Source of the DNA: Rhizobium sp. ASV8
Lineage (GTDB): Bacteria; Pseudomonadota; Alphaproteobacteria; Rhizobiales; Rhizobiaceae
DNA length: 54,686 nt
Reading direction: 5' to 3'
Assembly: GCF_016429255.1 (NCBI RefSeq)
Contig: NZ_JAELUG010000032.1
Span: forward strand, 1 to 54,686
The notes under the pieces are model-generated. The model saw nothing but the letters and a program-made list of their open reading frames with translations, was not told the origin of the DNA and did not search any database. This document shows, piece after piece, positions 26,042 through 34,267 of this stretch. The position numbers and the translations under genes were made by a program. Positions within the stretch are counted from its first letter, which is position 1; every line of letters begins with the position of its first letter.

Positions 26042-27061
26042 TTGCAGACAACGGCAGAGTCGACCCTCCCCCAGGCCGATGCGGCAGACCAGCTAGAGCT
26101 TTCGCTGGTCGTACCCGTCTTCAACGAGGAAGAAAGCGTCGGACCGCTGATCGAACGTATCTGTACGGCGATGACTGACTTCACCAAGCCGTGGGAGCTG
26201 ATCCTTGTCGATGACGGCAGCACGGATGCGACGCTTGCCAATGCGCGCCGGTCGCTGATGCGCGAAGGGCTGATCCTGCGCATCGTCGAACTGCAGCGCA
26301 ATTTCGGCCAGACGGCCGCCATGCAGGCAGGCATCGATGCCGCCAATGGCCGCCTCATCGCCACCATGGACGGCGACTTGCAGAACGACCCGAAGGATAT
26401 TCCTTCGATGGTCGACGAACTGGAGCGGCGGCAGCTCGACCTGCTCGTCGGCTGGCGCAAGAACCGCCAGGACGGCCTGCTGCTGCGCAAGATCCCCTCC
26501 TGGTGTGCCAATTATCTGATCGGCCGCATCACCGGCGTCAAGCTGCACGACTATGGCTGCAGCCTGAAGATCTATCGCGCCTCGATCATCAAGCAGGTCA
26601 AGCTGATGGGCGAGATGCACCGGTTCATTCCGGCCTGGGTCGCCGGCGTCGTGCCGAGCTCGCGCATCGGCGAAGTGCCCGTCACCCACCATGCCCGCCA
26701 GCACGGCACATCGAAATACGGGATTTCGCGTACCTTCCGCGTGATCCTCGATCTGCTCTCGGTGATGTTCTTCATGCGCTACAAGGCGCGGCCGGGGCAT
26801 TTCTTCGGCTCGCTCGGCCTCGGCCTCGGCGCGCTTGCAGCGATTATCCTGTTCTGGCTGTTCATCGACAAGTTCATCTTCGGTGACGATATCGGCAGCC
26901 GTCCGCTGCTGATGGTCGGTGTCGTGCTGCTCTTGTCCTCTGTTCAGATGATCACGACGGGCATTCTCGCCGAAATGATCGCCCGTATCTATTATCGCGA
27001 CGATCTCTCGCCGAACTACATCGTGCGCAAGATCTTCGACCGCGAGCACCAGGACGTTTAG
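26042..27061 (+). CDS. Polyprenol-phosphate-type glycosyltransferase, family GT2
   Basis: 339 residues. The GT2 catalytic domain (about 20-235) has VVPVFNEEESVGPLIERI, LVDDGSTDA, the DXD-like TMDGDLQNDP and the later HARQHGTSKYGISRTFR. Two C-terminal membrane helices (about 255-275 and 290-310) match the DPM1/GtrB/ArnC-type enzymes that move a sugar from a nucleotide donor to a polyprenyl phosphate. The start is TTG 26042, with AGGAG upstream (TTTTAGGAGAAAGAAGAG). It is divergent from the YbhN-like gene, suggesting a shared glycolipid pathway. Sugar and lipid acceptor unknown. Confidence 0.88.
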   Translation: MQTTAESTLPQADAADQLELSLVVPVFNEEESVGPLIERICTAMTDFTKPWELILVDDGSTDATLANARRSLMREGLILRIVELQRNFGQTAAMQAGIDAANGRLIATMDGDLQNDPKDIPSMVDELERRQLDLLVGWRKNRQDGLLLRKIPSWCANYLIGRITGVKLHDYGCSLKIYRASIIKQVKLMGEMHRFIPAWVAGVVPSSRIGEVPVTHHARQHGTSKYGISRTFRVILDLLSVMFFMRYKARPGHFFGSLGLGLGALAAIILFWLFIDKFIFGDDIGSRPLLMVGVVLLLSSVQMITTGILAEMIARIYYRDDLSPNYIVRKIFDREHQDV

Positions 27062-27104
27062 GTTTCCGATCGAAGCTAGCCTGCTGGCTCCGTGATTATG
27101 CCCT

Positions 27105-27129
27105 CCGTGCGCCTTTCCATGGCGCACGG
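27105..27129. terminator. Convergent-gene stem-loop, possible bidirectional terminator
   Basis: Perfect 9-bp stem CCGTGCGCC / GGCGCACGG with loop TTTCCAT, between the glycosyltransferase and aminotransferase stops. No strong T run on either side. Confidence 0.55.
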
Positions 27130-27152
27130 CCGTCGTTGAAGCGAAGCGCCGC

Positions 27153-28520
27153 CTACGAGCGCATGTCGGCCCAGACGGCATCGAGCGCCTGCCGGGCAAT
27201 GCGCACCATCGTATCCACTTCCTCATGGCTGATGATGAACGGCGGCGAGGCCAGCATTCGGTCGCCGGTCGCACGCAGCACGAGACCGTTTGTCAAGGCA
27301 TGGTTGCGCACGGCCGCGCCTACCGCATCCGGCTTTTCGAACCGGCGGCGCGTGGATTTATCCGCTGCAAGCTGCAATGCGCCCATCAGCCCTATGCTGA
27401 CGGCTTCGCCGACTATATCGTGATCCGCCAGACTGCCCCACGCCTTGGCCAAATAGGGACCGATATCGTCGCGGACGCGCTCCACCAGCCTTTCCTCCTC
27501 GATAATCCTCAGATTCTCGATAGCGGCAGCCGCGCAGACGGGATGGCCCGAATAGGTGAAGCCGTGATTGAACTCACCGACCTCGTTGATGAAAACATCG
27601 GCGATGCGATCACTGACAAGCACGCCGCCGATCGGCAGGTATCCGGAGGAAAGCCCCTTGGCGATCGGAGCAAGATCGGGCTCGACGCCGAAATGCTGAA
27701 AGCCGAACCATGAGCCCAGACGTCCGAAGCCGCAGATGACTTCGTCCGAAACGAGCAGGATATTCCGCGCCTTGCAGATGCGTGCGATCTCGGGCCAATA
27801 GGTTGATGGCGGGATGATCACGCCGCCGGCCCCCTGAACGGGCTCGGCGACGAAGGCGGCGACATTGTCCTCGCCCAGTTCGTCGATCTTATCTTCCAGC
27901 TCGCGGGCAACCTTCAGGCCGAACTCTTCCGGCGAAAGATCGCCGCCTTCGGCGTACCAGTAGGGCTGGCCGATGTGGACGACACCCTGTATCGGCAGAT
28001 CGCCCTGTTCGTGCATGTATTTCATGCCGCCCATGCTGGCGCCGGCAACGGTGGAGCCGTGATAGCCGTTCCTGCGGGCGATGACGGTCTTCTTCGTCGG
28101 CTTGCCGACGGCAGCCCAATAGACGCGCGCCATGCGGAACCAGGTGTCGCTGGCTTCCGAGCCGGAATTGGTGAAGAAGACATGGTTGAAATGCGGCCCG
28201 GCATGGGCGCAGACCTTCTCGGACAGCAATGTCGTCGGTGTCGTCGTCGTGCCGAAAAACGTATTGTAGTAAGGCAGCTCGTTCATCTGCCGCATGGCGG
28301 CTTCGGCGATCTCGGTGCGACCGTAACCGATATTCACGCACCAGAGACCGGCAAAACCATCCAGATATTTCTTGCCGTTGCTGTCGAAGATATGGGTGCC
28401 CTCGCCGCGCTGGATGATCCGGGTGCCATCGGCATTCAGCTTCTTCATGTCCGTGAAGGGATGGAGGTGATGGGCGGCATCGACGGCGGCGAGATTGGAA
28501 CGGCTTGACGTATCGGACAT
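27153..28520 (-). CDS. Class III aminotransferase, probably polyamine (putrescine)-pyruvate type
   Basis: 455-residue PLP enzyme. Features are FAGLWCVNIGYGR, NSGSEASDTWFRMAR, EPVQGAGGVIIPP, DEVICGFGRLGSWFGF and the PLP-lysine segment APIAKGLSSGYLPIGGV (Lys near 290). This pattern is typical of omega-amino-acid and putrescine transaminases (SpuC-like). ATG 28520 has AGGA about ten bases upstream; the longer frame from 28571 is not supported. It is divergent from a glutamine-synthetase-like ligase, as in polyamine-utilisation gene sets, which supports a putrescine or related diamine substrate. Substrate not proven. Confidence 0.85.
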   Translation of the reverse strand: MSDTSSRSNLAAVDAAHHLHPFTDMKKLNADGTRIIQRGEGTHIFDSNGKKYLDGFAGLWCVNIGYGRTEIAEAAMRQMNELPYYNTFFGTTTTPTTLLSEKVCAHAGPHFNHVFFTNSGSEASDTWFRMARVYWAAVGKPTKKTVIARRNGYHGSTVAGASMGGMKYMHEQGDLPIQGVVHIGQPYWYAEGGDLSPEEFGLKVARELEDKIDELGEDNVAAFVAEPVQGAGGVIIPPSTYWPEIARICKARNILLVSDEVICGFGRLGSWFGFQHFGVEPDLAPIAKGLSSGYLPIGGVLVSDRIADVFINEVGEFNHGFTYSGHPVCAAAAIENLRIIEEERLVERVRDDIGPYLAKAWGSLADHDIVGEAVSIGLMGALQLAADKSTRRRFEKPDAVGAAVRNHALTNGLVLRATGDRMLASPPFIISHEEVDTMVRIARQALDAVWADMRS

Positions 28521-28599
28521 CTGCAAGATTCCTGTCGGATTGAAAGGCTGGCTATGATCAGTTACGACCATGCCGTGAGCATTGGGGATTTACAAGAGC

Positions 28600-29940
28600 A
28601 TGGCTGCCGACATCGCAACCGAAGGTAACGCGCGCATCGAAGTGCTGATATCGGACATGAACGGCCGGCTGCGCGGCAAGCAAATCCCGATCTCGGCCGA
28701 GAAAAAAGTGTGGTCCGGCGCGGTGCGGCTGCCGACCTCGACACAATCGCTCGACATCTGGGGCGACGACAATGACGACATTACCGGCCTGTCGCTGACG
28801 ATCGGCGATCCCGACGGGACGTGCATTGCCGACCGGCGCACGCTGACTGACATGCCCTGGGCTCCGGCTGGATCGAAGCAGGTGCTGGCCACCGTGCATG
28901 AACTCGATGGCAGCCCGAGCTTTCAGGATCCGCGCGCCATCCTCGCAACCGTTCTCGATCGCTACAAATCGCTTGGCCTGACGCCCGTCGTTGCGACCGA
29001 GCTGGAATTCTATCTGCTCGCCGGAGACTGGCGCGAAAGAGGCGTTCCCTCGCCACCGGCGGCCCTGACCTATCGGGGCGAGCCGAACGGCTTTCAGGGT
29101 TACGATATGGACGCCGTCGACCTGCTCGGCGACTATCTTGAGACGCTGCGCGGCTATGCGAGAGCGCAAAGGTTGCCGGCAGACGCGACGACTGCCGAAT
29201 TCGGAGCCGGGCAGTTCGAGATCAATCTGCTGCATCGCCCGGATGCACTGGCGGCCGCCGACGACTGCATCATGCTGAAGCGTGTGGCCGAGCAGGCAGC
29301 ACGCAAGCATGGCCTGAAATCGACCTGCATGGCCAAGCCCTATACCAATGAGGCCGGCTCCGGGCTGCATGTGCATGCGAGCATCATCGACGCTCAGGGT
29401 CGCAATATCCTCGATGCGGCCGGCGGCGAGCCGAAGAAGCTGAAGTCGATCTGCGCCGGGCTGCTGCAGACGCTGCAGGATGCGCAGCTGGTCTTTGCGC
29501 CTTACGCCAATTCCTATCGCCGTTTCCAGCCGGGATCTTTCGCCCCTGTCGATCTCACCTGGGGCTTCGGCCACCGCGGTACGGCCGTGCGGATTCCCGA
29601 GAAAGACGGACCGGCCGCCCGCATCGAACACCGCGTCGCCGGCGCAGACGCCAATCCCTATCTGATGCTGGCGGCAATTCTCGGCGGCATGTTGCTTGGG
29701 CTGGAAAACGACCTCGATCCCGGCGAAGAATCAACGCCCGCCTACGTGCCGGCCGACGCGCCCAAGCTGACCCATGATTTCCTCACCGCCGTCGAGCGCT
29801 TCCGCGCCTCGTCGTTCATCGCCGATGTCTTCGGCGAGCGATATCAGAAGCTCTACGGCGATACGAAGCACAAGGAAGCGATCCGCCACCTGCGCACGGT
29901 TTCCGATTTCGATTATCGCACCTACCTGCCCCGCCTCTGA
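28600..29940 (+). CDS. Glutamine synthetase-family ligase (gamma-glutamylpolyamine synthetase-like)
   Basis: 446 residues of the GS type III/PuuA-like branch, which uses ATP to join glutamate to an amine. Visible GS motifs: VATELEFYLL, EFGAGQFEINL, EAGSGLHVHASI (ammonia/metal site region), NSYRRFQPGSFAP and RIEHRVAGADANPYLMLAA. ATG 28600 is preceded by GGGGATT; TTG 28582 would add six residues. Divergent from a class III aminotransferase. It is not the housekeeping GlnA, since it lacks the usual adenylylation context and has a short N-terminal domain. Confidence 0.85.
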   Translation: MAADIATEGNARIEVLISDMNGRLRGKQIPISAEKKVWSGAVRLPTSTQSLDIWGDDNDDITGLSLTIGDPDGTCIADRRTLTDMPWAPAGSKQVLATVHELDGSPSFQDPRAILATVLDRYKSLGLTPVVATELEFYLLAGDWRERGVPSPPAALTYRGEPNGFQGYDMDAVDLLGDYLETLRGYARAQRLPADATTAEFGAGQFEINLLHRPDALAAADDCIMLKRVAEQAARKHGLKSTCMAKPYTNEAGSGLHVHASIIDAQGRNILDAAGGEPKKLKSICAGLLQTLQDAQLVFAPYANSYRRFQPGSFAPVDLTWGFGHRGTAVRIPEKDGPAARIEHRVAGADANPYLMLAAILGGMLLGLENDLDPGEESTPAYVPADAPKLTHDFLTAVERFRASSFIADVFGERYQKLYGDTKHKEAIRHLRTVSDFDYRTYLPRL

Positions 29941-29945
29941 TCGCC

Positions 29946-30893
29946 TCAGACGGCGAGGCTATCGACCGCCCCCTCGCGCTCGACACGGGCGGCGGTGCCT
30001 TGCCGCACCATCACTTTCAGTTCGCCGGGATGCACTTTGAGCGTCACGTCACGCTCGAGCGGCAAAAGCTCGCCATCCACCACGCAATTCGCGAGCTGGC
30101 GTAGCTTCGGGAAATGTAGGTGCACCTCCGGCGTATGCATGACCATGACATCCGTGTTGTCGCGCACCCGGCCGCGCAGCATATCGATGGCAAGTCGGGC
30201 GACGCCGAGCGGCCGCAAGGGCTTTGCCATGTAGAAGCCCAGTTCGCCGCTGCGCAGACTATCGGCATAAAGCAGCGCGTTGGTGCCAAAGGGATTGTTG
30301 GAGACGGAGATCGCCGAGACGTGCCGGCGTTCGCTGATATCGCCAGCCTCGAAATCGACGTCGAATTCGGGAGGATTGGCGATGACGCCGAAGGCAGCCC
30401 GGGTGCTGGCCGACATCTTCCCGATGCGCGACCGATATGTGTAGCTGTTGCGGTAGCGCACCAGACGAGCATGCAGGCCCGCTGAAAACTGATGCACGAA
30501 GGCACGGCCGTTGGCGCTGCCTATATCGACATTGTCGACCTCGCCGGTCGCCAGCACGCTCAGCGTCTGCCAGATATCGAGCGGCAATCTCAGCGAACGG
30601 GCAAAGAGGTTCATCGTGCCGGCCGGGACGACGCCAAGGGCGACGCCATTCTTCCAGGCTATGGCCGCAGCTGCAGAAATCGTGCCGTCGCCACCGCCGG
30701 CGACGATACCGTCAATATCGTCGCGTCGAGCCGCGCGCTCCATCGCCGATACGATGTTGCGTCCCTCGACGATGACAGCCTCGAAATCGTGACCGGCGTC
30801 ACGGAACACCTGCTCCGCCCTCTTTTCATAGGCAGCCATGTCGGTCGTGCGGAACGTGCCGCCATCGCGATTGAAAAAGCCGATCAGCTTCAT
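29946..30893 (-). CDS. Diacylglycerol/sphingosine-kinase-like lipid kinase
   Basis: 315 residues with the DAGK catalytic fold. The nucleotide-binding motif GIVAGGGDGTISAAAA lies near residues 60-75, followed by GVVPAGTMNLFARSL (about 82-96), the usual G-T-x-N-x-x-A motif. The C-terminal half is the YegS-like beta-rich domain (VVDGELLPLERDVTLKVHPG). ATG 30893 begins the domain; 44 further codons upstream in frame lack an SD. It probably phosphorylates a lipid or polyprenol substrate. It converges with the glutamine-synthetase-like gene, five bases between stops. Confidence 0.85.
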   Translation of the reverse strand: MKLIGFFNRDGGTFRTTDMAAYEKRAEQVFRDAGHDFEAVIVEGRNIVSAMERAARRDDIDGIVAGGGDGTISAAAAIAWKNGVALGVVPAGTMNLFARSLRLPLDIWQTLSVLATGEVDNVDIGSANGRAFVHQFSAGLHARLVRYRNSYTYRSRIGKMSASTRAAFGVIANPPEFDVDFEAGDISERRHVSAISVSNNPFGTNALLYADSLRSGELGFYMAKPLRPLGVARLAIDMLRGRVRDNTDVMVMHTPEVHLHFPKLRQLANCVVDGELLPLERDVTLKVHPGELKVMVRQGTAARVEREGAVDSLAV

Positions 30894-31218
30894 CGGGGCT
30901 CTTGGTCTTCTCTCAAATTGTATCTCGAAAGGGGCTTGTGCCCCGTGCGCTTCCACAGAGATGGTTTCGGATAAAGCGATTTCAAGCATTGCGTTGCCTG
31001 CTCCGGAAGCAACACCGGCGCGCACTTATGCGCCAGTCGACATACTGCGCTGCAAAAAATGCACGGGACAGAAATGGTACGATCATTGATAGTGCAGTTT
31101 GAGGCATGTCCATGCCGTCTCAGTCCATTTATGTCCCCATGATGCGCCGAATGCCCGGATACAGGGTCCGCCGCATGATTCGCGGTGTTTCGACCCGATT
31201 GCCGCCCAAGGAGTTTTC

Positions 31219-32436
31219 GTGAGCGATATTGCCGTCGACGCCCTCGATACCCAAGCCGTCCTGGAAGCGCCGTCACGGACCGCCATTGCGCTGGTGACGC
31301 TGGCTCTTGCGGTTGGCAGCTTCGGCATCGGCACAGGCGAATTCGTCATCATGGGCCTCCTGCCCGAAGTCGCCGCTACGTTCGGCGTGACCACGCCGCA
31401 AGCAGGCCACGTCATCAGCGCCTATGCACTTGGCGTCGTCGTCGGCGCGCCGATCATTGCCGTGCTCGCCGCCAAGATGGCACGCCGTACGCTGCTCCTG
31501 CTGATGATGGCGCTCTTTGCCGCCGGCAATATTTCGAGCGCTTTTGCGCCGACCTTCGCAAGCTTCACGGTGCTGCGCTTCATCACCGGCCTGCCGCATG
31601 GCGCCTATTTCGGCGTCGCAGCGCTCGTTGCCGCCTCCATGGTGCCGGTTCATCGCCGCGTGCGAGCCGTCGGTCAGGTCATGCTCGGCCTGACGATCGC
31701 CACGTTGATCGGCACACCGATCGCCACCTATCTCGGCCAGCTCCTCGAATGGCGCGCGGCGTTCATGATGGTCGGCGGCGTCGGCCTCGTCACCATGCTT
31801 CTCATCGCCCTGTTCCTGCCGAAGGACAAGGTCGAGGAAGGCGCCAGCATCACCCGCGAACTGGGCGCACTCAAGCGCATTCAGGTCTGGCTGACGCTGG
31901 GTGTCGCAGCCATCGGCTTCGGCGGCATGTTTTCGATCTTCAGCTACGTCGCCACGACGACGACCCAGGTCGCCGGCCTTGGCACCGCCATGGTGCCGGT
32001 CGTGCTTGCGCTATTCGGCATCGGCATGAATGTCGGCAACATCGTCGGCTCGCGCCTAGGCGACATATCGATCAAGGGAACGATCGGCGGCATGATGATC
32101 TTCAATGTCGTCATCATGACGTTGTTTGCACTTACCGCCGCCAACCCCGTCATGCTGTGCATCTGCGTCTTCCTGATCGGCTGTGGTTTTGCCGCCTGCC
32201 CCGCAGTGCAGACCCGCCTGATGGACGTGGCAGCCGATGCGCAGACGCTGGCCGCGGCCTCCAATCACTCCGCCTTCAACATCGCCAACGCGCTCGGCGC
32301 CTGGCTCGGCGGCCTCGTGATCTTCTGGGGCTTCACCGCGGCAGCGACCGGTTATGTCGGCGCGGTCCTCTCCGTCGGCGGTCTTGCCGTCTTCGCGCTG
32401 TCAGTTGCTCTGGAGCGCCGTACCGGTCACGCATGA
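31219..32436 (+). CDS. MFS transporter, AraJ/DHA1-like exporter
   Basis: 405 residues, 12 membrane helices. It opens with LVTLALAVGSFGIGTGEFVI, the typical first helix of the AraJ/YdhP sugar or drug exporter group, and has FITGLPHGAYFGVAALVAA and the MFS motif region AAKMARRTLLLL. The start is GTG 31219, with AAGGAG at 31208-31213. Its last 36 bases overlap the 3' end of the convergent HxlR gene. Substrate unknown. Confidence 0.88.
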   Translation: MSDIAVDALDTQAVLEAPSRTAIALVTLALAVGSFGIGTGEFVIMGLLPEVAATFGVTTPQAGHVISAYALGVVVGAPIIAVLAAKMARRTLLLLMMALFAAGNISSAFAPTFASFTVLRFITGLPHGAYFGVAALVAASMVPVHRRVRAVGQVMLGLTIATLIGTPIATYLGQLLEWRAAFMMVGGVGLVTMLLIALFLPKDKVEEGASITRELGALKRIQVWLTLGVAAIGFGGMFSIFSYVATTTTQVAGLGTAMVPVVLALFGIGMNVGNIVGSRLGDISIKGTIGGMMIFNVVIMTLFALTAANPVMLCICVFLIGCGFAACPAVQTRLMDVAADAQTLAAASNHSAFNIANALGAWLGGLVIFWGFTAAATGYVGAVLSVGGLAVFALSVALERRTGHA

Positions 32437-32793
32437 GGCCAGCTGCTGGCGGCCGTCGTGGCAGAACACTTTCTCTTCGCCCCATATGGCCATGGCCTTG
32501 ATGATCGGCCCAAGGCTGGCGCCTAGCGGCGTCAGCGCATAATCGACGCGCGGCGGCACCACCGGAAAGACGGTGCGTGAAACCAGCCCGGATTCTTCCA
32601 GCTCCCGCAATTGCTTGGTCAGCATACGCTGCGTCACCGACGGCAGCTTGCGGCGAATCTCGTTGAAGCGCAGCGTTCCCTCCATCAGGTGAAACAGGAT
32701 GACGCCCTTCCATTTGCCGTCGAGCAGGCTGAGCGTCGCCTCGACCGGACAGCCCGGAAAATTCCTGACAAGTTTGGAGCGGGGAACCGACAT
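32401..32793 (-). CDS. HxlR-family transcriptional regulator
   Basis: 130-residue winged-helix protein. The family pattern is clear: NFPGCPVEATLSLLDGKWK (about 12-30, with the Cys preceding the DNA-binding helix), then LRFNEIRRKLPSVTQRMLTK, LRELEESGLVSRTVF and YALTPLGASLGPII. The early cysteine can act as a redox or electrophile sensor in some relatives. ATG 32793 follows AAAGGATACTGTCG. It is divergent from a quinone-oxidoreductase-like gene across a GTAC palindrome and probably regulates it. Confidence 0.9.
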   Translation of the reverse strand: MSVPRSKLVRNFPGCPVEATLSLLDGKWKGVILFHLMEGTLRFNEIRRKLPSVTQRMLTKQLRELEESGLVSRTVFPVVPPRVDYALTPLGASLGPIIKAMAIWGEEKVFCHDGRQQLASCVTGTALQSN

Positions 32794-32808
32794 CGACAGT
32801 ATCCTTTT

Positions 32809-32822
32809 TGTACCTACGTACA
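32809..32822. promoter_or_regulatory. Palindromic operator, probable HxlR-type site
   Basis: TGTAC-CTAC-GTACA, a perfect inverted repeat, 16 bases upstream of the regulator's start codon and 76 before the divergent gene. GTAC-N4-GTAC-type sites are known for several HxlR proteins. Confidence 0.7.
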
Positions 32823-32897
32823 GAAATTGTGCATTCTTGCACCATCTGAGGATAATGCGCATCTAGCCACTGTGCAACAAACCGAGGAGCTTCTCCC

Positions 32898-33911
32898 ATG
32901 CGCGCAGTCGCCTACAAGCAACCGCAGCCCATATCCGCAGACACATCCCTGATCGACGTCGAACTGCCGACGCCCGAGGCAAAAGGGCATGATCTGCTTG
33001 TCGAAGTGAAGGCCGTTTCCGTCAATCCTGTCGATGTCAAAGTCCGCGCCAACGTCGCTCCCGGTGAAGGTGAGTACAAGATCCTTGGCTGGGATGCGGC
33101 CGGCATCGTCAAGGCAGTCGGACCTGACGTCACAATGTTCAAGCCGGGAGACGAGGTCTTCTACGCAGGTGCAATCAATCGAGGTGGCTCCAATGCCGAA
33201 TTCCATCTCGTTGATGAGCGTATCGTCGGCGCCAAGCCGAAGAGCCTGGATTTTCCGGCCGCTGCCGCTTTGCCGCTAACCGCGATCACCGCCTATGAAG
33301 CGCTGTTCGACCGCCTGAAGGTGCAGGACCCGGTTTCCGGTGTAGCCAATGCCATCCTCATTATCGGCGGCGCGGGGGGCGTCGGATCGATTGCCATCCA
33401 GATCGCACGGGCGCTCACCGATCTCACCATCATCGCCACGGCGTCCCGGCCGGAAACACAAGCCTGGGTGAAGGAACTCGGCGCTCATCACGTCATCGAC
33501 CATTCGAAGCCGCTTGCGCCGCAAATGGAAGCCCTTGGCATCGGCGCGCCGGCTTTTGTTTTCTCCACGACGAATACCTCCGACCACATCGCATCGATCG
33601 TCGACATCATCGCACCGCAGGGCCGGTTCGCTTTGATCGATGACCCGAAGACGCTCGATATCGTGCCCTTCAAGCGCAAGGCGGTGTCTATCCATTGGGA
33701 GCTGATGTTTACGCGTCCCCTCTTCAACACCGCCGATATGATCGAGCAGCACAAGCTGCTGACAAAGGTCGCCGCGCTGGTCGACGCCGGCAAGATCCGC
33801 TCGACGCTGACGGAGACTGCGGGAACGATCAACGCCGCCAATCTGAAGAAGGCGCATGCCCTCGTCGAGACCGGCAAGATGAAGGGCAAGATTGTTCTGG
33901 CGGGCTTCTGA
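32898..33911 (+). CDS. Zinc-type alcohol dehydrogenase-like / quinone oxidoreductase
   Basis: 337-residue medium-chain dehydrogenase/reductase. N-terminal GroES-like domain with VKAVSVNPVDVKVRANVAP and ILGWDAAGIV; Rossmann domain with AILIIGGAGGVGSIAIQIAR (about 152-171). The catalytic zinc ligands of classical ADH are absent (NPVD instead of C-x-D), so it is a zinc-free NADPH:quinone or enone reductase of the ZADH/YogA type. SD GAGGAG precedes the ATG. Probably induced by electrophiles through the divergent HxlR regulator. Confidence 0.87.
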   Translation: MRAVAYKQPQPISADTSLIDVELPTPEAKGHDLLVEVKAVSVNPVDVKVRANVAPGEGEYKILGWDAAGIVKAVGPDVTMFKPGDEVFYAGAINRGGSNAEFHLVDERIVGAKPKSLDFPAAAALPLTAITAYEALFDRLKVQDPVSGVANAILIIGGAGGVGSIAIQIARALTDLTIIATASRPETQAWVKELGAHHVIDHSKPLAPQMEALGIGAPAFVFSTTNTSDHIASIVDIIAPQGRFALIDDPKTLDIVPFKRKAVSIHWELMFTRPLFNTADMIEQHKLLTKVAALVDAGKIRSTLTETAGTINAANLKKAHALVETGKMKGKIVLAGF

Positions 33912-34063
33912 GCAGCGAAAATCCGGGGCAAGCCAGGCCGGGCGTTCGTCGTCCGGCCACGCTATTTTGACCCATCCGCAACGCTACATGTTGCGCCGCA
34001 CAAAATTTCAAGCACCCAGGCGAATTTTTCTTTCGACATGAGGCCTTAAACCGTTTCCACCTC

Positions 34064-34267
34064 TTGACTTTTTATGCCTTCGGCGCGACTTCTGCCCCAG
34101 ATGGAGAGCAGCGCTTTTCCATGCCGATTAACCGGAGCCATCTTTAGATGCCTAGCGACAGTAGTAGTCGATTGCCTTTGCCGTCAGTAGCATTCGTGCA
34201 CTAACCGACTCCTGTCGGCTCGCCACGATCCGCTACGACGGCGGATCGACTGGAAAGGCGAGCTATA
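34064..34267 (+). promoter_or_regulatory. Structured 5' leader of mgtE, candidate cis-regulatory RNA
   Basis: The leader holds several stems: CGAC-N7-GTCG (34157-34170 region), CCGAC-TCCT-GTCGG (34205-34218), GATCCGC-N7-GCGGATC (34227-34247), and a long-range helix GGCTCGCC (34217-34224) with GGCGAGCT (34257-34264) that would mask the mgtE SD. The first and last can compete at 34217-34218. A short ORF precedes them. It does not resemble the M-box. It may make mgtE expression respond to Mg2+; this is inference. Confidence 0.5.
34148..34204 (+). CDS. Candidate leader peptide upstream of mgtE
   Basis: An 18-codon ORF encoding MPSDSSSRLPLPSVAFVH, with GGAG at 34134-34137 (10-base spacing). Its stop codon adjoins the CCGAC/GTCGG hairpin and the SD-masking helix, so ribosome position could switch the leader fold. 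Two overlapping alternatives exist (ATG 34074, 38 codons; ATG 34121, 8 codons), so which frame, if any, is translated is open. Pro-containing leader peptides control Mg transporter genes in enterobacteria; no homology is claimed. Confidence 0.35.
   Translation: MPSDSSSRLPLPSVAFVH

Noticed and set aside
34064..34267. M-box (ykoK) or yybP-ykoY riboswitch before mgtE
   Set aside because: The conserved core sequences of those classes are not visible; kept only as an unclassified structured leader.
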